34,680 nucleotides of DNA from Oscillospiraceae bacterium (GTDB lineage: Bacteria; Bacillota; Clostridia; Oscillospirales; Ruminococcaceae). Under the pieces are notes generated by a model, which did no database searches, was not told where the DNA came from, and saw nothing but the letters and a program-made list of their open reading frames with translations. This document shows, piece after piece, positions 7,135 to 15,331 of this stretch. Every line of letters starts with the position of its first letter. Position 1 is the first letter of the stretch. A program made the translations under genes and the position numbers. The stretch is from positions 1 through 34,680 of the forward strand of contig JAFTQJ010000001.1 in the NCBI GenBank assembly GCA_017462785.1. The letters run 5' to 3'.

Positions 7135-8553
7135 ATGAATAAAACAGTTCTGGAAGGAAAGCAGCATATTCACTTCATTGGAATCGGCGGAAGCGGCATG
7201 TATCCGCTTGCTCAGATCCTCCATGCAAAGGGGTATTACCTCACCGGTTCCGACAATAATGAAACAGATACGCTTCAGGCAGTGCGGAATATGGGAATTC
7301 CGGTCATGCTGGGACAGTGTGCGGAAAACATCGAGGGTGCGGATCTGATCGTGCACACCGCAGCGATCATGGCGGATAACCCCGAGCTGATCGCCGCAAG
7401 AGCCTCCGGCGTTCCGGTACTTGAACGCAGTGAGCTGCTCGGCATCGTCAGCAGCTGGTACAGTGATGCAGTCTGCGTATCCGGTACGCACGGCAAGACC
7501 ACAACGACCTCCATGCTCGCACAGATCCTCCATACCGCAAAGGTCGATCTCTCCGCATTCATCGGCGGCAAGCTTCCCTGCATCGGCGGCAGCGGATGCT
7601 CCGGTACAAGTGATATTTTCGTATGCGAAGCCTGCGAATTCGTGGATACCTTCCTGAAGCTCTATCCCGATACCGCTGTGATCCTGAACATTGATGCGGA
7701 TCATCTCGATTATTTCAAGACTGTGGACAATATCATCCGTTCATTCCATAAATTCTCCGAGCTGACCACGAAGCGGATCATTTTCAACGGTGACTGTGCC
7801 AATACCCGAAAGGCTGTGGAGGGCATCACCGGCAAGGAGCTGATCTCCTTCGGCTATGGCGAGGAGAATGACTACCGTGCTGTGGATGTGGAGATCCTCA
7901 GCGGTTCCTCCATGGCATATACCGTGCTCAAAAACGGCGAAGTGATGGGAAGAATCACTTTGCAGGTGCCCGGCGAGCACAATGTCCTCAACTCCCTTGC
8001 AGCGGCTGCCGCATGCGACCGCCTCGGCATTTCCTTTGAAGCGATCACGCAGGGACTTGCGGAATTCCGTGGTGCCGGCAGAAGATTCGAGGTGCTCGGT
8101 CAGGTGAAGGGCGTGACCATCGCCGATGACTATGCACACCATCCCACGGAGCTGACTGCGACCCTGAAGGCAGCCAAAAACATGCCCTATAAGCGTGTCT
8201 GGGCAGTATTCCAGCCGTTCACCTTTTCGAGAACCGCACAGCATCTGGAGGAATTTGCGGAATCCCTGAGCATTGCGGATGTTCCCGTGCTGACTGACAT
8301 CATGGGTTCCCGTGAGAAGAACACTTACAACATCTTCACACGCCACCTTGCAGAAAAGATGGAGAACTGTGTCTGGTTCCCGCAGGATGAGGCGGCAGAG
8401 TACACGGATGAACGCAAGTACAGCAATTTTGACAGTGTGTGCAATTATGTCTGCGAGCATGTGCAGGAGGGAGATCTGGTGCTGACGATGGGCTGCGGCG
8501 ACGTGTATAAGGTCGCCAAGATGATCCTGAAGCGGCTGCATGAAGAGGAGTAG
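7135..8553 (+). CDS. murC: UDP-N-acetylmuramate--L-alanine ligase
   Basis: MurC adds L-Ala to UDP-MurNAc with ATP in the cytoplasm, the first peptide step of peptidoglycan synthesis. The 472 residues show the N-terminal substrate motif IHFIGIGGSGMYPLA, the ATP loop GTHGKTT (117-123), the FVCEACEFVDTFL region and the C-terminal IADDYAHHPTEL motif. AGGTG (7124-7128) sits 6 bp before the ATG at 7135; an in-frame GTG at 7126 overlaps that site and is unlikely. A TATAAT at 7088-7093 may be the -10, but I see no good -35. lexA follows 4 bp after the stop. Confidence 0.97.
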   Translation: MNKTVLEGKQHIHFIGIGGSGMYPLAQILHAKGYYLTGSDNNETDTLQAVRNMGIPVMLGQCAENIEGADLIVHTAAIMADNPELIAARASGVPVLERSELLGIVSSWYSDAVCVSGTHGKTTTTSMLAQILHTAKVDLSAFIGGKLPCIGGSGCSGTSDIFVCEACEFVDTFLKLYPDTAVILNIDADHLDYFKTVDNIIRSFHKFSELTTKRIIFNGDCANTRKAVEGITGKELISFGYGEENDYRAVDVEILSGSSMAYTVLKNGEVMGRITLQVPGEHNVLNSLAAAAACDRLGISFEAITQGLAEFRGAGRRFEVLGQVKGVTIADDYAHHPTELTATLKAAKNMPYKRVWAVFQPFTFSRTAQHLEEFAESLSIADVPVLTDIMGSREKNTYNIFTRHLAEKMENCVWFPQDEAAEYTDERKYSNFDSVCNYVCEHVQEGDLVLTMGCGDVYKVAKMILKRLHEEE

Positions 8554-8557
8554 TACT

Positions 8558-9151
8558 ATGGGAACACAGAGAGCTGATGAAATTCTGGAATTCATCAAGG
8601 AATTCATCCATGAGGAGAATATGGCTCCGTCCGTCCGTGAGATCTGTGACGGCGTGGGCATCCGTTCCACTTCGACGGTGCATCGTTATCTGCACAAGCT
8701 CGAAGAGGAGGGCAGGATCCACATGGCGGACGGCAAGAACCGTGCCATCGTGGTGACGGATGACAGCATGGACAAAAATGACGGCATTCCGCTTGTCGGC
8801 ACAGTTGCCGCAGGCGTACCGATCACAGCGATCGAAAACATCACGGATTACATCGCATTTGAGCCGCTGAAAAACTATGAGAATCAGCTGTTTGCCCTGC
8901 GTGTCCGTGGCGAGAGCATGATCAACGCCGGTATTTTTGACGGTGACATCGTGATCGTGGAGCAGACGAACTACGCCGAAAACGGCGAGATCGTCGTGGC
9001 AATGGTCGATCACAGCGAAGCAACGGTCAAGACCTTCTACAAGGAGGATGGACATTACCGTTTGCAGCCGGAAAATGATTTCATGGAGCCGATCATCGTC
9101 CGTGAAGTCGAGATCCTCGGAAAAGTTGTTTCCCTGATCCGGTATTTCTGA
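8558..9151 (+). CDS. lexA: LexA repressor, SOS regulator
   Basis: LexA represses DNA-repair genes and cuts itself when RecA is activated. The 197 residues have an N-terminal winged helix with the recognition region PSVREICDGVGIRSTSTVHRY. The scissile Ala85-Gly86 bond lies in VAAGVPI, the catalytic Ser120 in GESM, and Lys158 in EATVK. GAGGAG at 8545-8550, within the end of murC, supports the ATG at 8558. Placement directly behind murC is unusual and suggests cotranscription. I saw no obvious GAAC-N4-GTTC box immediately upstream, so self-repression is not supported by what I can see. Confidence 0.96.
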   Translation: MGTQRADEILEFIKEFIHEENMAPSVREICDGVGIRSTSTVHRYLHKLEEEGRIHMADGKNRAIVVTDDSMDKNDGIPLVGTVAAGVPITAIENITDYIAFEPLKNYENQLFALRVRGESMINAGIFDGDIVIVEQTNYAENGEIVVAMVDHSEATVKTFYKEDGHYRLQPENDFMEPIIVREVEILGKVVSLIRYF

Positions 9152-9186
9152 TATTATTTCGGCAATTCAACACGATAACGGATTCA

Positions 9187-9269
9187 AAAGGCGGCAGCCT
9201 TTGCCGGAGCCGGTGCGGAGCACCGGCATATACTCCCCCTCCCCTCGGGGAGGGGGCAGGGGGTGGGGG
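9187..9269 (+). repeat. Three-hairpin, G-rich intergenic element
   Basis: Three adjacent stems lie between lexA and zapA: AAAGGC/GCCTTT (9187-9192/9197-9202), GCCGGTGC/GCACCGGC (9209-9216/9220-9227) and CCCCCTCCCC/GGGGAGGGGG (9235-9244/9247-9256). Two more G5 runs follow at 9259-9263 and 9265-9269. Similar C-rich/G-rich hairpins recur between genes in many Clostridia as short dispersed repeats. Here the boundaries are not clear and there is only one copy. It may also end lexA transcription or affect zapA expression. Confidence 0.6.
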
Positions 9270-9379
9270 CATCTGAAGAGTGCCGTTTCGAGATAAAATG
9301 TCTGTTTTAGCAGCCGGATTGATGAAATAGAAAAAAGCTTCGGACATCCGGAGCTGTACATAAAGAAAGGATTTTAATT

Positions 9380-9742
9380 ATGCTGAACAAGGTAAAAGTA
9401 GTGATTTGCGGTAAGGAATATGTCATGCAGACTGCGGAGGCACCGAATTATGTATACGGTCTTGCAAGAACACTGGAAGGACGCATCAACGATATGACCG
9501 ATTCTCTGGGCGTTTCCCAGTATCAGGCAGCCATCATGACCGCACTTTCCACACTCGATGACCTCAACAAGGCAAATGCCCGTCTTGACCGCATCTGCGA
9601 CCAGAGCAAGGAATATGTGGACGATGCAGGCAGAGCAAGAATTGAGCGTGATGCAGCGATCAAGGAGATCGAGGTACTGCGTTCCAAGGTCGCACAGCTC
9701 GAAAACTCCCTGAAGCTCAAGAAGCTCAAGGATACGATTTAA
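9380..9742 (+). CDS. zapA: Cell division protein ZapA
   Basis: ZapA binds FtsZ and bundles its filaments to stabilise the Z ring. The 120 residues show the N-terminal beta-rich head with VVICGKEYVMQTAEAPNYVY, followed by a long helical coiled coil (about 60-118) that forms the tetramer. AAAGGA lies 9 bp before the ATG. It is followed 3 bp later by a U32-family gene, a pairing often seen in Clostridia. The length is within the longer Gram-positive ZapA group. Confidence 0.92.
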   Translation: MLNKVKVVICGKEYVMQTAEAPNYVYGLARTLEGRINDMTDSLGVSQYQAAIMTALSTLDDLNKANARLDRICDQSKEYVDDAGRARIERDAAIKEIEVLRSKVAQLENSLKLKKLKDTI

Positions 9743-9745
9743 CAG

Positions 9746-11797
9746 ATGTCCGCATTGATGAAGCAGCCGGAGATCCTCGCACCTGCCGGAAATATGGAGT
9801 CGCTCATTGCAGCACTCCGATGCGGTGCGGATGCGGTCTATGTCGGCGGTATGGCGTATTCTGCCAGAAGCAGTGCAGCGAATTTTGAACTTCCCCAGCT
9901 TGCAAAGGCGGCTCGGATGTGTCACATTTACGGTGCAAAGCTCTATCTTGCAGTGAACACGCTCCTGACGGATCGGGAGTTTTCCGGCTTCCGGAATTTT
10001 ATCCATGAGGCGGCATGCTGCGGCGTGGATGCCTGCATTGTGCAGGATCTCGGCGTACTTCGCATCATCCGGCAGATGCTGCCGGAAATGCCCCTCCATG
10101 CCTCCACCCAGATGAGCATCCACACCCCCGAGGGGGCGTTGCAGGCTCAGGAGCTGGGATGCAGCCGTGTGGTTGCTGCCCGTGAAATGTCCGCCTCCGA
10201 TCTGGAGGCATTGTGCAGACTCCCGCTGGAAGTGGAGGTGTTCGTGCACGGTGCGATGTGCATGTCCGTTTCCGGACAGTGCAGCTTTTCTGCGATCGTC
10301 GGCGGCAGAAGTGCCAATCGTGGCAGATGTGCACAGGCATGCCGCCTGCCGTGGCAGACACCTGCCGGAAAGAATCCGGCGGCTCTTTCGCTCAAGGATC
10401 TCTCGCTTGTGCAGCATGTGCAGAAACTGTGTGAGATCGGCGTTTCCTCCTTCAAGATCGAGGGCAGGATGAAGCGGCCGGAATATGTTGCCGCCGCCGT
10501 TACTGCCCTGAGAGCTGCTCTGGACGGTCAGCGTCCGGATCTGGAAACCCTGCAGGCGGTCTTTGCAAGAAGCGGTTTCACGGATGGTTATTTTACCGGA
10601 AAGCGGCAGGATATGTTTGGTTTCCGCCGCAAGGAGGATGTCACCGCCGCCCAGAAAGTGCTGCAAGGTTTGCAGAATACATATCAGAAACCTCGGAAAT
10701 GCGAGGATATTTCCTTTGCGATGACGCTTTGTCAGGATCAGCCGGCAAAGCTGACTGCATCGGACACCTGCGGCAGCACCGTGACAGTCGAGGGGGATTA
10801 TCCCATGACTGCACAGAAATCTCCGCTTGAAGTGCAGGTGCTGCAAAAGCATATGCAAAAGCTCGGTGATACGATTTTCAGCGGCTGCGAGGTCACGCTT
10901 GCAAACGAAGGACAGCTCACATTGTCCGCTGCCCAGTGCAACGCCATGCGGCGTGAGGCAGTCACGGCTCTGTATGCTGCCCGTGCGGAGAAAAATCACC
11001 CGAAATATACTGTGACAGGGGAGGTGCACCTTCCCGATGATCAATACCGTGCACCCGAAAAGCAGCCCATTTGCCGGCTTCATGTCCGGACGCAGCAGCA
11101 GCTTGCGGCTGCACTGGAAACGGGGCATATCGTCTGCATACCGCCTGCACTTGCGGATCAGTGCAGACCTGAAATGTCGATCTGGCTCGAAGCTCCACGC
11201 ATCATTGCGGACGAGAAAGCCTATATCCACCGGCTCCGTGAGCTGAAGCAGCGTGGGTTTGCACATCTGCTCTGCCACAATGCAGCGGATCTCCGCATCG
11301 GTGCGGAGCTTGGCTATCTCCTGCACGGCGGCTATGGTCTGAACTGCTCCAACCGCATGACGGCACGCACACTGCTGGAGCTTGGCACACTCGATGTGAC
11401 AGGTTCATACGAGCTGCGTTTGCAGCAGCTGGCTGCACTCGGACAGATCCTCCCATGCGGTGCGTTCATCTACGGCAGACTGCCGATGATGCTCCTCCGT
11501 CTTTGCCCGATCCGGTCGCAGGACGGCTGCCGGAAGCAGGGATGCTTCCTGAAAGACCGCACGGGGCAGAAATTCCCGCTGGTGTGCAGCGGTGAATATA
11601 CGGAGCTGTGCAATGCAAAGCTCCTCTGGCTTGCGGACAAGCAGAGATTGCTGCATTATCTGGATTTCTGGGATTTCTACTTCACGCAGGAATCCCTCTT
11701 ACAGATGCGTCAGGTACTGCGTGCCTACGAGCACGGCAGTCAGGAGATCCCGTCCGACCGCACAAACGGACTGTATTTCAAAGGAGGACTTTCATGA
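9746..11797 (+). CDS. Peptidase U32-family protein (RlhA-like)
   Basis: Although named peptidases, studied U32 proteins of this size are RNA-modifying enzymes: E. coli RlhA hydroxylates C2501 of 23S rRNA, and TrhP acts on tRNA U34. The 683 residues begin with the canonical PEILAPAGNMESLIAALRCGADAVYVGG. A Cys-rich signature follows at about 170-203 (CMSVSGQCSFSA, then RGRCAQACRLPW), thought to bind an Fe-S cluster. The C-terminal half fits the DUF3656-type extension. Either the ATG at 9746 or the one at 9758 could be used; 9746 has an AAGGA 13 bp upstream. Its stop overlaps the dut start (ATGA). Confidence 0.88.
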   Translation: MSALMKQPEILAPAGNMESLIAALRCGADAVYVGGMAYSARSSAANFELPQLAKAARMCHIYGAKLYLAVNTLLTDREFSGFRNFIHEAACCGVDACIVQDLGVLRIIRQMLPEMPLHASTQMSIHTPEGALQAQELGCSRVVAAREMSASDLEALCRLPLEVEVFVHGAMCMSVSGQCSFSAIVGGRSANRGRCAQACRLPWQTPAGKNPAALSLKDLSLVQHVQKLCEIGVSSFKIEGRMKRPEYVAAAVTALRAALDGQRPDLETLQAVFARSGFTDGYFTGKRQDMFGFRRKEDVTAAQKVLQGLQNTYQKPRKCEDISFAMTLCQDQPAKLTASDTCGSTVTVEGDYPMTAQKSPLEVQVLQKHMQKLGDTIFSGCEVTLANEGQLTLSAAQCNAMRREAVTALYAARAEKNHPKYTVTGEVHLPDDQYRAPEKQPICRLHVRTQQQLAAALETGHIVCIPPALADQCRPEMSIWLEAPRIIADEKAYIHRLRELKQRGFAHLLCHNAADLRIGAELGYLLHGGYGLNCSNRMTARTLLELGTLDVTGSYELRLQQLAALGQILPCGAFIYGRLPMMLLRLCPIRSQDGCRKQGCFLKDRTGQKFPLVCSGEYTELCNAKLLWLADKQRLLHYLDFWDFYFTQESLLQMRQVLRAYEHGSQEIPSDRTNGLYFKGGLS

Positions 11798-12234
11798 CGC
11801 TGTATTTCAAAAAACTGCGTGAAAATGCGATTCTCCCCGAACGTGCAACGCCGTACAGTGCCGGTCTGGATCTCTGTGCATGTCTGGAGGCACCGCTGGA
11901 AATTCCAGCAGGATCGACCGTCATGGTACCGACCGGACTTGCCGTGCAGCCCTCGGATATGGATACCGCCCTGCTGGTCTATCCACGCTCCGGACTTGCC
12001 TCCAAATTCGGCATCACACTTGCAAACGCAGTCGGGGTCGTGGACAGTGATTATCGTGGGGAACTCTATGTTCCGCTGCATAACATCAGTGCGGAGCCTT
12101 TTTTAGCGGAACACGGTATGCGGATCGCACAGCTGGTGGTGACACCGGTGCTGTTTCCGGAAACAAAACTGACAGAAATGCTGGACGAAACCGATCGGGG
12201 AACGAATGGTTTCGGTTCCAGCGGAATACAATAA
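11794..12234 (+). CDS. dut: dUTP diphosphatase (dUTPase)
   Basis: Converts dUTP to dUMP and pyrophosphate, which keeps uracil out of DNA and feeds thymidylate synthesis. All five motifs of the trimeric all-beta enzyme are present in 146 residues: SAGLDL, YPRSGLA, GVVDSDYRGEL (with the catalytic Asp), RIAQLVV and RGTNGFGSSG. AAAGGAGG at 11780-11787 supports the ATG at 11794, which overlaps the stop of the U32 gene by four bases (ATGA), indicating coupling. Confidence 0.97.
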   Translation: MTLYFKKLRENAILPERATPYSAGLDLCACLEAPLEIPAGSTVMVPTGLAVQPSDMDTALLVYPRSGLASKFGITLANAVGVVDSDYRGELYVPLHNISAEPFLAEHGMRIAQLVVTPVLFPETKLTEMLDETDRGTNGFGSSGIQ

Positions 12235-12311
12235 TTCCTTTCCGCAGCACGGCAGCTTGCTGTGTTCCTGTCGGAAATGGTCGAATGATTGAGAAAAAAG
12301 GAGTCTGAATC

Positions 12312-12575
12312 ATGAAAAAATCAATGCTGTTGCTGACAATGCTGTTTGTTGCTGTTTTTCTTGGCAGTCTGATCGCAGAAATGGCTTGCGATCATGCCAA
12401 TCTGACTTGGCTGAGCAGGACATATCATTTTGGCATCTCCACATTTGACCTTGATCTGAAGATCATCGTGCTGACACTCGGCTGTCAGTTTCAGGTCAAT
12501 GTTGCCCAGATCCTGCTGGCAGTTGCGGCGGTCATTTCCTATCCCCGTCTGTCTGCCTCCTTCTTTGCAGAGTAA
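12312..12575 (+). CDS. DUF4321 small membrane protein
   Basis: A two-pass membrane protein of 87 residues, with hydrophobic segments at about 5-23 and 62-80. Between them is a conserved-looking patch with FGISTFDLDLKIIVLTLGCQFQVN. The pattern (first helix, then a beta-like DLDLxxxxLxxG segment, then NxxxxLL) fits the DUF4321 family, which is often encoded close to mreB in Clostridia. Function unknown; the context suggests a link to the envelope or elongation machinery. An AAAAAAGGAG site precedes the ATG. Confidence 0.75.
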   Translation: MKKSMLLLTMLFVAVFLGSLIAEMACDHANLTWLSRTYHFGISTFDLDLKIIVLTLGCQFQVNVAQILLAVAAVISYPRLSASFFAE

Positions 12576-12659
12576 GAGCTTCACAGATACAGCAATTTCC
12601 ACGGAAATTTTCTTTCTGGGACTGAAAAATTGTGTTTTGTGGAAAAATTCAAAAAACTC

Positions 12660-12688
12660 TTGTTTCTTGTCGGAATTAGTGGTATAAT
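12660..12688 (+). promoter_or_regulatory. Promoter of the mreBCD-PBP2 operon
   Basis: TTGTTT (12660-12665) and a perfect TATAAT (12683-12688) have 17-bp spacing, 58 bp before the mreB ATG. Confidence 0.78.
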
Positions 12689-12745
12689 AGATGATGTATT
12701 GCTGCATCCGGCAGCATAGCGGAGAATGTATAAAGGAGTACATGC

Positions 12746-13768
12746 ATGTTTACAAAGGATATTGGTATCGACCTCGGTACCGCAAATACATTGGTATATA
12801 TGCGGGGAAAGGGGATTATTTTGCGTGAGCCTTCCGTTGTGGCAGTGAACACCAGAACGGAAAAAGCACGATATGTGGGTAAGGATGCAAAGCAGGTCAT
12901 CGGCAGAACTCCCGGTTCGATCGTTGCAGTCCGTCCGCTGAAGGAAGGCGTAATTGCCGATTTTGACCTGACCATCACCATGCTTCAGGAATTCATCCAT
13001 AAGGCACTCAAAGGAACGGTATTCACCCGTGCAAGAGTCATCATCTGTATTCCCTCCGGTGTAACGGCAGTAGAACGCCGTGCGGTAAAGGAAGCAACGG
13101 AAAAGGCTGGTGCACGCCATGTTTCCGTCATCGAAGAACCGATGGCTTCTGCGATCGGTGCCGGACTTCCCACAACGGAGCCTTCCGGCAGCATGATCGT
13201 GGACGTGGGCGGCGGTACGAGTGAGGTCGCTGTGATCTCCCTCGGCGGCATCGTGGCTTCCCGTTCCGTCCGCTGTGCAGGCGATGCACTTGATGCGGCG
13301 ATCATCGGTTATATCAAGAAGAAATACAATCTCCTCATCGGTGAAAGAACGGCGGAGAATATCAAGCTGACCATCGGCTCTGCATTCCCCAGTGAAAACG
13401 AGGAATCCATGGAGATCAAGGGCAGAAACCTCCTCAACGGTCTGCCGGAAAACATCATGGTGACTTCACAGGAGATCCGTGATGCAATGGTTGAGCCGCT
13501 TTCCCGCATCATTGATGCGATCAAATCCACACTGGAGGAAACACCGCCCGAGCTTGCGGCGGACATCATCGATCAGGGCATCACGCTTGCCGGCGGCGGA
13601 GCACTGCTGCGTGGTCTGGACAAGCTCATCAACCGTGAAACCGGTATTCCGGTGTACATTGCGGAGTTCCCGCTGGACTGTGTTGCAGAGGGTGCCGGCA
13701 AGGTGCTTGAAAACATGGACAAGTATCAGGATACACTGATCGAGTATATGAAATATTACGAGAAATGA
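12746..13768 (+). CDS. mreB: Rod-shape-determining protein MreB
   Basis: Bacterial actin homologue that polymerises under the membrane and guides the elongasome. The 340 residues show the first phosphate loop [12 protein letters not shown] (7-18), the second phosphate motif [14 protein letters not shown] and the adenosine motif [12 protein letters not shown], all intact. Length and ends are typical. AAAGGAG precedes the ATG. First gene of the mreB-mreC-mreD-PBP2 unit. The stop codon forms the base of a long RNA stem that fills the gap to mreC. Confidence 0.97.
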   Translation: MFTKDIGIDLGTANTLVYMRGKGIILREPSVVAVNTRTEKARYVGKDAKQVIGRTPGSIVAVRPLKEGVIADFDLTITMLQEFIHKALKGTVFTRARVIICIPSGVTAVERRAVKEATEKAGARHVSVIEEPMASAIGAGLPTTEPSGSMIVDVGGGTSEVAVISLGGIVASRSVRCAGDALDAAIIGYIKKKYNLLIGERTAENIKLTIGSAFPSENEESMEIKGRNLLNGLPENIMVTSQEIRDAMVEPLSRIIDAIKSTLEETPPELAADIIDQGITLAGGGALLRGLDKLINRETGIPVYIAEFPLDCVAEGAGKVLENMDKYQDTLIEYMKYYEK

Positions 13769-13842
13769 CAGAAAAGCGGCGGACGACAGAGCGTGAAGGC
13801 ACCCCGTCAGGGTGCAGCGATTGTCCGCTGCTTCGGTTCTGT
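13768..13842 (+). promoter_or_regulatory. Long structured RNA between mreB and mreC
   Basis: ACAGAA (13768-13773) pairs with TTCTGT (13837-13842). It stacks on AAGCGGCGGAC (13774-13784), which pairs with GTCCGCTGCTT (13823-13833, one G-U pair), leaving a CGG bulge at 13834-13836. An inner stem GCACCC/GGGTGC (13799-13804/13810-13815) sits in the loop. The total is 17 base pairs plus 6. No T run follows, so it is not a plain terminator. It could be an RNase processing or stability element setting the ratio of MreB to the downstream proteins, or an inserted repeat. Confidence 0.65.
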
Positions 13843-13871
13843 TCAGTCATTTGATGGAAAGGAGGCGGAAA

Positions 13872-14738
13872 ATGGGCAATTTTTTCAAAACCACCAAATG
13901 CAAGATCATTCTGTTCATTCTCGCCCTGCTCGTTGGTGTCATGATCTATGCCGTGTCACAGGGCGGCTATACCATCAGCAGCATCGGCGTATTCAATGCC
14001 CTGATCTCGCCGTTCCAGCATGCATCCAACGCCATTTCGGAGCGTGTGGAGCATGTGCTGGATATGTACAGCAATGCACAGTCCTATTACGATGAAAACC
14101 AGACCCTGAAACAGGAGATTTCCGATCTGCATGCACAGCTTGCGGATTATGAAGCCGCCAAGGAGGAGCTTGCAGAATTGCAGGAATTCATGGGCATCAA
14201 GGAAGAAAATCCGGATTTCGCACTGACTTCTCCGTTCGATGTGGTCGGCTATGTGGCGAATGACCCCTACCGGACGTTCATCATTGACGGCGGTTCGGAG
14301 GACGGCGTTTCCCTCTATGATCCCGTCATGACCGCACAGGGCATGGTCGGCATGGTCACAGAGCTTGGCACGGAAACAGCAACCGTGTCCACCATCCTCT
14401 CACCCGATGTGTACATCGCTGCACTCAGCAGCAAGACAAGGGAAAAGGGCATCGTGACCGGTAATATTTCCATGCTGCTGGATGGCTGCTGCAAGATGGA
14501 ATATCTGGAAAAGGAAACCGGACTGCAAAAGGATCATGTCATCCTGACAAGCGGAGAAAACGGCTATTTTCCAAGAGGCTGCGTGATCGGCTTTGTACAG
14601 GAAACCGGACTGGAGGCAACGGGACTGAGTGCCTATGCCAAGATCAGACCGGCGGTGGATCTGGCAAATCTGACCAAGGTGGTCGTGATCACGGATTTCA
14701 GCGGAAAGGAAGGGCAACATGAGAAGGAGCAGCATTAA
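13872..14738 (+). CDS. mreC: Rod-shape-determining protein MreC
   Basis: MreC is a bitopic scaffold linking MreB and MreD to PBP2 in the periplasm or wall space. The 288 residues have one N-terminal membrane segment (about 10-30), a coiled coil (about 65-105, rich in Leu, Glu and Gln), then the two beta-barrel domain region beginning near FDVVGYVANDPYRTFIIDGG, with GMVGMVTELGTETATVSTI. GGAGGCGG just upstream supports the ATG at 13872 rather than earlier in-frame ATGs. It overlaps mreD by 20 bp. Confidence 0.95.
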   Translation: MGNFFKTTKCKIILFILALLVGVMIYAVSQGGYTISSIGVFNALISPFQHASNAISERVEHVLDMYSNAQSYYDENQTLKQEISDLHAQLADYEAAKEELAELQEFMGIKEENPDFALTSPFDVVGYVANDPYRTFIIDGGSEDGVSLYDPVMTAQGMVGMVTELGTETATVSTILSPDVYIAALSSKTREKGIVTGNISMLLDGCCKMEYLEKETGLQKDHVILTSGENGYFPRGCVIGFVQETGLEATGLSAYAKIRPAVDLANLTKVVVITDFSGKEGQHEKEQH

Positions 14739-15291
14739 GCAGGAACAGCGGAAATATATGCTTCTGCAAACGGTGCAGTGGATCGTCTTTGGTCTGCTGA
14801 TACTGGCAGCCTTTGTTCTGTCCACAGCGGGCAGCCACCTCAAGCCCCTCCTGCTTCTGTCCCTTGCCCTGTGCATCTCTTCGCATACGGGCGAGATTCA
14901 GGCAACGGCAGTCGGCATGGTCTGCGGCTTCCTGACGGACATTGCGTCCGGCAAGCTGCTCGGCTATAATGCAGTCCTGTTTGTGGTGTTCTGCGTTGCA
15001 GTATCACTTCTGTATAACTATATCCTGCGTCAGAAAATGCTGAACATCGTCATTCTGACCGCTGTCAGCGTCCTGATACAGGGGTATCTGGATTATTTGT
15101 TTTACTATGCCATCTGGGGACATGAGGATGTCTGGCTGATCTATACGAATATCATCCTTCCGGCAAGCATCCTGACGCTGCTGTCATCGTTCTGTCTGTA
15201 CTATCCGGTGAAGTGGATCGCAGACAAATGCGGCAGCCGCCGTGAGCAGGAGCTGGAGGAAACCAGAATGTCAGCCTATTATGATTATTGA
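14719..15291 (+). CDS. mreD: Rod-shape-determining protein MreD
   Basis: Integral membrane part of the elongasome. The 190 residues contain about five to six hydrophobic segments with the family pattern GMVCGFLTDIASGKLLGYNAV, which matches the GxxxGLxxDxxxGxxLGxxA signature. AAAGGAAG within mreC precedes the ATG. The stop codon overlaps a UUCG-capped hairpin. Confidence 0.9.
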   Translation: MRRSSIKQEQRKYMLLQTVQWIVFGLLILAAFVLSTAGSHLKPLLLLSLALCISSHTGEIQATAVGMVCGFLTDIASGKLLGYNAVLFVVFCVAVSLLYNYILRQKMLNIVILTAVSVLIQGYLDYLFYYAIWGHEDVWLIYTNIILPASILTLLSSFCLYYPVKWIADKCGSRREQELEETRMSAYYDY

Positions 15292-15307
15292 TCCGCTTCG
15301 GCGGATC
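15290..15307 (+). promoter_or_regulatory. UUCG tetraloop hairpin between mreD and the PBP2 gene
   Basis: GATCCGC (15290-15296) and GCGGATC (15301-15307) close a TTCG loop with a C-G closing pair, the extra-stable cUUCGg form. No T run follows. It sits on the mreD stop codon, 24 bp before the PBP2 start, so it may modulate translation or mRNA decay. Confidence 0.55.
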
Positions 15308-15331
15308 TCTCCGGAATGAGGAGCTGAACAA

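Noticed and set aside
9374-11326. A 650-codon open frame on the minus strand
   Set aside because: It lies opposite zapA and the U32 gene. Its length comes from biased codon use in the real genes, and the peptide has no recognisable domain.
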